From assembly GCA_964058805.1 (NCBI GenBank), contig CAXKVV010001274.1, forward strand, positions 1 through 27,772: a stretch of 27,772 nt of DNA, written 5' to 3'. Shown piece after piece: positions 23,101 to 27,772 of this stretch. The translations under genes and the position numbers were made by a program. This DNA comes from Schoenoplectus triqueter. Taxonomy: Eukaryota > Streptophyta > Magnoliopsida > Poales > Cyperaceae. The notes beneath the pieces are model-generated. The model was not told where the DNA came from. It saw nothing but the letters and a program-made list of their open reading frames with translations, and searched no databases. Within the stretch, counting starts at the first letter, position 1; every line of letters begins with the position of its first letter.

Positions 23101-25010
23101 TCGATCCTGATGACATCAGTCTTAGGTTTTGCTTCCTTCCTGACCTTGCTCCGGGCTGACCCGATGAAACTAACCCCGTTCCTCTCCAGTGCTGCTATCA
23201 CATCCTCCACCACTGGTACTTGCTCTGATTGTGCCTCCTCTGTACTCATTGGTGTTCCAACTGAATTCGAAAAAGATAACATAAAAATAAAAAAAAATCT
23301 TCTGGTTTGTTACCTTTTAGACATTATTTATGTATTTTATGTCAGCATAGCCTTTTGTTTTCCTTTTTAATTAAAATAGTTCACACAATTTAAATGAATA
23401 TGGAAAACGATTGAAGTTTTTTTATGTAATTTCAGGATTTATATACTCGTCACTTTAAAATGGATGCAACTTAACATCTTGTAATATCTGAATTCTAACC
23501 AAATCGACATGCATGAAGAACATTCTTCGATTGGGCACAATAAGTTGTATGCAGTACTGTGCAGAGAAATTTATCCGTTTGCGGATAAAAATAACATCCT
23601 ACCTGGGACAGGGGAAGCAGAGTCGATGCGTGACAAAAGAGCATCTGTGGACCCAGGAGAGGCAGCAGTGGGATGTTGAGCACTGTGACGAGGCCGACGG
23701 TGACGGTTGTCCTTGAGAACTTGTTTTACTTCCAACATTATTTGGAGTTGCTTCAAGACTTCTTCGCCTCTCTCGCAAAACCCTTCTTCCATTCTTGTGT
23801 AAAAATCATTCACCTTCCCTAACTCCTTTTGAACTCTCTCAAAAAAGATTTTCACCTTTCATAATTTGAAATGTGGAAAACTTTTCCAATTTAGAAAGGC
23901 AATTATATAAAATTGTAAGAGTATATTTGTAGCAAATTTAAGGATCTATACCTCTGCATGTCCTGACTGAATTAGGTCCAATTCGTATACATTTTCATCA
24001 TCTGCCTAAAAAACCCCCCAAAATATTATGTCAGTTATAAAATAGAAGTAGACAGAAACAACTATTTCCTATAGCTTAATTTTTGCTCCTAATAAGATGC
24101 AATTGTAAAGTAGTATTTTGAGAGGGTCTTTTTCTTATTATTTATCAAATTTAAATGCTTGGAATCTCCATGAGCGCTTAAACATTAAAAATAGGTGTTG
24201 TGGTAAATGTAACTGAAAACAATCATTCGTTACACACCAACTTTCACATTCCATGCATTCAAGTTCAGGGACGGAGTCATTGGTGTAGGAGAGGGTTAAA
24301 AATTGCATTTCTTTTTTCAGGGGAGCAAAATTTAAAATTTGTATTCATATTTTTCTATTTTTTCAGAAAATATACATAATTATAAGGATATATTTAAAAA
24401 ATTTCTAACAGGTGGTTCATCTGACCACCCTGCCACTATGTAGATCCATTATATATCTTATGAACTAGGTCATACCAAGGAATATACCTTATTGAAAAGT
24501 TGATAGGTCACATGTTTGTAATGCAGCAAAAGGCTTGGTTTCAGTAAAGGAAAGCTTCGCTGAATAGCCATCACTTTTCATGCATAAAATCAATTATGAA
24601 AAGGGTATTGATGCAAGGAAAAATAAAGTAAAAGAGTTGATGTTTCTTAAACGGTTTTACCAAGAAACCAGGAAAAAACGAATATTGTGATCACTCTATT
24701 TTCATAAAACCGAAGCAAACACAATATCTCCTTACATTTATAATATTTTCCCTAATGCTTGCTAAATTTCTTGTACCTGCAAGCTGTTTTGCAAATTCGA
24801 TCCAGATGAAAAACGTGTAGCAATTGCACGGATCGGGTCAGCTATGGAGAACCCATAGAGAAGGCTCTGGCTTTCTGACGAACTTTTCGAAGACGAACCA
24901 AGGAGAGAAACCTTGATGTTTTTAATAATCTTTTTGAGGTGTTTGTAATCAACATAGCCATCTCTCCATTCATGCACAAGCTGTGCCTCTAGCTCTCTAG
25001 AGAATTTCAT
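17143..25010 (-). CDS. PHO1-like: PHO1-family phosphate exporter, SPX-EXS protein (14 exons, 774 aa)
   Basis: Exons in order of translation: 24777-25010, 23952-24005, 23603-23855, 22912-23260, 22455-22503, 22285-22359, 21910-22039, 20334-20454, 19050-19299, 18712-18816, 18572-18616, 18307-18459, 17754-18035, 17143-17367. Every junction is GT-AG and keeps frame; the total is 2325 nt. The start is [20 protein letters not shown]. The SPX domain spans about 1-330. Tyr22 and Lys26 and the Lys cluster TKIVKK (305-310) match the inositol-pyrophosphate-binding surface known from SPX proteins. Hydrophobic membrane spans lie in about 382-520 ([35 protein letters not shown]). The EXS domain covers about 540-750 ([29 protein letters not shown]), and the family end is [17 protein letters not shown]1 proteins export phosphate for xylem loading from Golgi/endomembranes and are restrained by phosphate status. 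The length is normal for the family and no break is seen. Which PHO1;H member it corresponds to is not settled. Confidence 0.95.
20529..20894. mobile_element. Foldback MITE A in PHO1-like intron 7, right end missing
   Basis: The left end GTTATGGTGCTTTGCAAAGC is followed by an arm (GAGTGAGATTTAATATTTTG) whose inverted partner ends at 20894 (TTAAATCTCACCCCAAAC). The partner arm lacks the outermost 30 or so bases and is directly abutted by element B. Confidence 0.75.
20895..21246. mobile_element. Foldback MITE B in PHO1-like intron 7
   Basis: The left end AGAGTAGAGATACCGTGAG pairs with the right end CTCACGGTATCTTTACTCT. The inner arms also pair (TTTGTGGGATGCAAAAATTT against AAATTTTTTCATCCCACAAG). 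It belongs to a different family from A and C. Confidence 0.78.
21262..21644. mobile_element. Foldback MITE C in PHO1-like intron 7
   Basis: The left end GGTGAGGTTACGGTAGTTTG mirrors the right end (GATGAGGTTACGGTGTTTTG on the other strand), and the arms pair through CATGAGATTTCATAT. Internal sequence (TAAGTTACTCAATA, TTCATGATTTTCTGAG) is shared with element A. Both sides are (TA)n tracts. Confidence 0.82.
21669..21746. repeat. Local tandem duplication, intronic copy
   Basis: The sequence shares TTATATATTAAGCAAGCTAA and TTTCATTTCTGGTCTCGGAT with 21839-21919. It retains a GT at the position equivalent to the exon 7 donor (minus strand GCTA|GTAAAC). Confidence 0.9.
21747..21826. mobile_element. 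Solo end of a MITE B relative
   Basis: AATATACTTTTTGAGTTAAT followed by AAGCTCACGGTATCTCTACTC is the reverse complement of the left end of element B, about 80 bp, with no second arm. Confidence 0.7.
21839..21919. repeat. Local tandem duplication, copy containing the true exon 7 donor
   Basis: It overlaps the last 10 bases of exon 7 (low end 21910) and the first roughly 70 bases of intron 7. The real donor reads GCTG|GTATAC on the minus strand. Confidence 0.9.
24266..24451. mobile_element. Probable degraded DNA transposon/MITE remnant in PHO1-like intron 1
   Basis: It begins CAGGGACGGAGTCA and ends near CCACTATGTAGATCC. This pair resembles the CAGGGGCGGAGC...GATCCGCCCCTG termini common in plant hAT-like non-autonomous elements. 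The ends are diverged and no target duplication is obvious. Confidence 0.4.
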
Positions 25011-25090
25011 ATTTTAAAGTCTCTCTTCTTTGGTTAAGAGAAGAGGCAGAGGAAATGAGGCGAGATGGCGAAAGAAAGGGTTGATGAGAT

Positions 25091-25102
25091 GTATTATATA
25101 GA
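25091..25102 (-). promoter_or_regulatory. Probable TATA box of the PHO1-like gene
   Basis: The minus strand reads TCTATATAATAC, about 80 bp before the ATG at 25010, giving a leader of roughly 50 nt. I see no phosphate-starvation P1BS motif (GNATATNC) in the first 300 bp upstream. Confidence 0.55.
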
Positions 25103-25399
25103 GATGCATTGGAGGAAAACACGAAACAAAGTGGAAGGACGGACATCAGGGGGGGAAAATTAAAAGAAAAGAAGAGAGTGTTGTTAATTGGTGACCAGAG
25201 TGGAGTTGCTTTTCTTTGTCAATATTTTTTTTTCTGATGAATATGAAGGTTTTGAGTGTTTAGAAGGATAAAGCGTTGAGGTTTTGTTTGAGTTTCTTCT
25301 TACTTTTTATTGGGTGTTTTTGTTTTTAAAAATGCCCACACGGCACATTTGTGATTTATGTTTTTGTGTAAGTACAAGTGTGCGACCCTTTTTCGCGCG
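25103..25399 (-). promoter_or_regulatory. Proximal upstream region of the PHO1-like gene
   Basis: This is purine-rich and then T-rich sequence with no gene. It runs into a GC-rich patch and the hairpin-repeat block at about 25400. Confidence 0.4.
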
Positions 25400-25660
25400 C
25401 CGCCGCACCGCCGCCGGGCGGTGGGTTCTGCGGAAGAAGGACACGGAGATCCCTCCCGAGCGTGCATCTGCATGGGTGTCGGCCGATTCTGCCGATTAGA
25501 GATATTTGGATGCACATTCAGGGGGTTTTTTAGTGATTGTGAGTTCTTGTAGATTCCGGTGGGCGCAAGCCCCCACCGTTAATTACCCTGGGCTACGAAC
25601 CTCGAGGCACCTCTGGATCTTTGAAAGAGAGAAGCAAATAGTATAGTTAAGAGATGGGCA
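25400..25660. other. GC-rich patch with short perfect inverted repeats
   Basis: CpG-rich sequence unlike its surroundings. Perfect stems: CACCGCC (25406-25412) with GGCGGTG (25417-25423); TCGGC (25479-25483) with GCCGA (25491-25495); CGGTGGG (25557-25563) with CCCACCG (25572-25578). No convincing gene is present. Confidence 0.6.
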
Positions 25661-25696
25661 AGTGGTCGTCTAAGTTTATAAAAACGGATCTACGGA

Positions 25697-26293
25697 AGAT
25701 GAACCTACCAACAGACCGGTTCAATCTAGGGGAGACAAAACCTACAAACAGATCGGTTTTGTCCTATGGGGGACGAACCTACAAACAGACCGGTTCAGTC
25801 CATGCCACCTCGAGATGTAACCTTACCAACAGACCAGGTTAATCTCTTCATAGGGGGCTTGAGGTGAGTCTACATACAGACCGACTCGACCTCCGTTGAT
25901 CTAGAAGATAAACCTACAAACAGACCGGTTCAATCTTAACTAGTCAACAACCAATCACACAAAATACAACTCGAAGCACTGAGCCGGTTGATCTTGAGGT
26001 TGGTGAATCAGGAGAAGGGTGGCTATGGCCCACGTATTTCTTCTCACCGATCTTCTAGATCATGAATTCGTAGCACTAAGCCGATTCATAAACCTAGGAA
26101 ACACAATTGCACACAATGTCAAACATGAAGCGCTGGGCCAGTTCAACATTGAGGCATGTGTTAGTGAAGGAACCTACCTACAGAACGGTTCACATTCACT
26201 GTTTTGTGGATGAATCTACCAACAGACCGATTCAATCTCACATTCTCGGGGAATGAGCCAGGAGACAAACTCGTCGGCGGACGAGTTCAGTCT
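25697..26293. repeat. Degenerate minisatellite of covarying hairpins (core AACCTACAAACAGACCGGTT)
   Basis: About twelve units share a core like GAACC-TACAAACAGACC-GGTTC. Arms differ between units yet remain complementary: GACAAAACC/GGTTTTGTC (25734-25763), AACCT/AGGTT (25819-25840), GAGTC/GACTC (25866-25887), ATGAAT/ATTCAT (26062-26089), GAATC/GATTC (26212-26233), AACTCGTC/GACGAGTT (26268-26287). Many have a second outer stem after a 1-2 base bulge, such as GAGGT/ACCTC and AGTGAA/TTCACT. Confidence 0.85.
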
Positions 26294-26307
26294 TGCCAGC
26301 TCAAATG

Positions 26308-26620
26308 GTCATGAATTACTTGTTCATGACACCGAGTCATTAAGATGTCATTTCGCTCGGACATCGTAATGTTCTTCATCTTCAAAGTCGACATATCTCT
26401 CCATGCTGATGTCGTGGCTTTGGTCATCCTTCGGTGAGCGTCAAGATGTTCTTGTCTCGACTAGCCATTCTACATGTTGCATTATTTGTGCAAAATTACT
26501 ATATTGCCCTACACCCCTTGTGTGAGCGTATTCAATCATGAGTTACTTGCTCATGGCAGCGAGTCATTAAGATGTCACCTATCTAGGACATCGTAATGTT
26601 CTTCTTCTTCAGAGTCGATA
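26308..26620. repeat. Higher-order repeat of paired inverted repeats, about 227-bp period
   Basis: Two copies (about 26308-26395 and 26536-26620) each contain the stem CATGAR/YTCATG followed by CATTA-a-GATGTC...GACATC-g-TAATG. In the first copy the arms are GTCATGAA/TTCATGAC; in the second CATGAG/CTCATG. Confidence 0.82.
26461..26538. repeat. Copy 1 of a segment repeated at 26886-26968
   Basis: CATTCTA, TTTGTGCAAA, CTACACCCCTTGTGTGAGCG and TATTCA recur at 26886-26968 as CATTCTA, ATGTGCAAA, CTACACTCCTTATGTGAGCA and TATTCA, about 424 bp away. Confidence 0.75.
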
Positions 26621-26629
26621 TATATCAAG

Positions 26630-26890
26630 TGTCAAGATGTTCCTGTCTCAACATATCTCTTCATGCTGCTATCGAAGCCTTTAATCATTCTACGTTAGGA
26701 TGTTCTTGTCTCAACGTATCTTGTTATTCTTCATCAAGTGTCGAGATGTTCTTGTCTCGACATATCTTCTCATGTTGCTATTAAAGCCTTAATCATCTCA
26801 CGTCAAGATGTTCTTGTCTCAACGTATCTTCTTCATATTACTATCGAAGCCTTAATCATTCTACGTCAAGATGTTCGTGTCTTGACTAAT
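26630..26890. repeat. 63-bp minisatellite with dyad core (GATGTTCTTGTCT)
   Basis: Cores begin at 26630, 26693, 26739, 26801 and 26864, with an outlier at 26439. A unit runs from CGTCAAG through ATGTTCTTGT and CTCAACG to GAAGCCTTAATCATTCTA. The arms are TGTCGAG/CTCGACA in the unit at 26739 (perfect 7 bp), GTCAAG/CTTGAC at 26864, and CGTT/AACG at 26693. Confidence 0.88.
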
Positions 26891-26968
26891 CATTCTAAAC
26901 GTTATATCATATGTGCAAATATTCATATGTAGCTCTACACTCCTTATGTGAGCATATTTATTCATTTC
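26886..26968. repeat. Copy 2 of the segment at 26461-26538
   Basis: It is a diverged copy sharing the GTGCAAA and CTACACTCCTTATGTGAGCA blocks, and it closes the hairpin-repeat region before the AT-rich DNA. Confidence 0.75.
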
Positions 26969-27020
26969 TAAAATGCACAGAGTCTATTATATAATATCTT
27001 CCATTATTATGAAGATGCAT

Positions 27021-27042
27021 TTATTATTATTATTATTATTAC

Positions 27043-27072
<30 letters not shown>
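27021..27072. repeat. (TTA)n trinucleotide repeat
   Basis: This is a nearly pure ATT/TTA run with one ACT interruption; similar shorter runs follow to about 27120. Confidence 0.92.
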
Positions 27073-27074
<2 letters not shown>

Positions 27075-27120
27075 TCTTATTACTATTATTATTATTTTTT
27101 TTTATTATTATTATTTTTAT

Positions 27121-27772
27121 TTCTTAAACTCTATTTATCTATGTAGAAAATTATTCACAAAAATAATAGGAAAATGGGTAGCTATTAATATTTTTGGGAT
27201 TTTTATAATGGCCAAAAATAGTAGAATTTATTTTTATTATTTCTAAACTCTATTTATTCTATAGAAAATCACTTACAAAAATAATAGAAAATGAAATGGT
27301 TATGTTTTTTATTTATATTTTTAAAATGTTCATAATAGCCAAAGTAATAGGATTTTGTTATTATATTCTATTATGTTGTAATACTATTCATCATGTAAGA
27401 ATCATTTTACAAAATTAAAAGATGGTAAGTTATACTATTTTACTATTATTATTTTTTTTATTATTATTATTTTTTTATTTTTAATATCTATAATAGCTAA
27501 GAAAAAGAAATCATTACTAATATTCTATCTTATTTATTATACTATTCATTATATCTATTTTTATTATTTCTATTTATTGTCTATAGAAAAGTATAAGATT
27601 TTTATTATTATTTGAAAATAGTCATAAGAGATAAAATTCATTATATTTTATTACAACTATTATTTTTATTACATTTTATTCATCAAAAGTAGTTTTATTG
27701 TATATTTGTATAGAAATAACAAAAGAAATACAATTCATATTATAAAACTATATTATCATTCTTTATTATAAT
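27121..27772. repeat. Diverged tandem repeat of about 120 bp, AT-rich
   Basis: 27121-27240 and 27241-27364 share blocks in order: CTAAACTCTATTTAT, TAGAAAAT, ACAAAAATAATAG and ATAATRGCCAAA. Weaker copies continue to the window edge. No gene is seen. Confidence 0.6.

Noticed and set aside
24001..24004. Alternative acceptor CAG for PHO1-like exon 2
   Set aside because: It shifts the frame and gives a stop; the TTTTAG acceptor four bases upstream in the gene (exon high end 24005) keeps phase with exons 1 and 3.
25284..25552. Overlapping short frames on both strands in the GC-rich patch
   Set aside because: No homology is recognised and no splice or start context seen; high GC reduces stop codons by chance.
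25551..25600. tRNA-like GC-rich stem region
   Set aside because: There is one good stem (CGGTGGG/CCCACCG) but no cloverleaf, no T-loop GTTCRA motif in position and no anticodon arm.
26439..26890. CRISPR-like array
   Set aside because: Repeats are degenerate, about 63 bp, with similar rather than unique intervening sequence, and the host is a plant; it is a minisatellite.
26596..26932. Two 60-residue frames with repeated CSCLNIS-like words
   Set aside because: They are translations of the 63-bp minisatellite and have no other support.

Overview
The window is nuclear DNA from a flowering plant. Spliced genes have canonical GT-AG introns, and three plant protein families are recognisable: an ANKRD13-like ankyrin/GPCR-chaperone protein, an At4g14310-like beta-propeller protein, and a PHO1-type SPX-EXS phosphate exporter. 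Intergenic DNA is AT-rich and full of plant-type transposons. I cannot decide the order or species from sequence alone.

Layout. 1-535 is featureless flank. 536-4944 is a complete, young Ty1/copia LTR retrotransposon with identical-length LTRs and a 5-bp target duplication. It has lost gag, and its pol carries two frameshifts and two TGA stops. 4950-6174 is AT-rich spacer with an (AT)18 microsatellite. 6184-6600 is a Mutator-type MITE with a 9-bp target duplication and six internal palindromes. 7279-10610 (+) is the two-exon ANKRD13-like gene (625 aa). 10611-12941 is spacer holding a foldback MITE, a truncated MITE end and a direct duplication of about 180 bp. 12942-16094 (+) is the three-exon beta-propeller gene (876 aa). 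16095-17142 separates two convergent genes and carries a 51-bp SINE-like insertion with a perfect 19-bp target duplication. 17143-25010 (-) is the 14-exon PHO1-family gene (774 aa). All its splice phases agree, and its intron 7 is packed with nested foldback MITEs and a local tandem duplication. About 25400-26970 is a dense chain of short inverted repeats organised as degenerate minisatellites. 26990-27772 is extremely AT-rich with (TTA)n and a roughly 120-bp diverged tandem repeat.

The three host genes look intact and functionally unrelated: one ubiquitin/membrane-trafficking-like, one kinesin-associated, one for phosphate export. There is no sign of co-regulation, and the gene order is ordinary for a plant.

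The most unusual signal is the repeat block upstream of the PHO1-like gene. Many units contain a hairpin whose two arms differ from those of neighbouring units but change together, so pairing is kept. In the 63-bp sub-array, the imperfect pairs become G-U pairs only on the minus strand. This could be selection on a structured RNA or DNA element, or a mutational effect such as template-switch correction of quasi-palindromes. Sequence reading alone cannot separate these. No tRNA, rRNA or known ncRNA gene was recognised.
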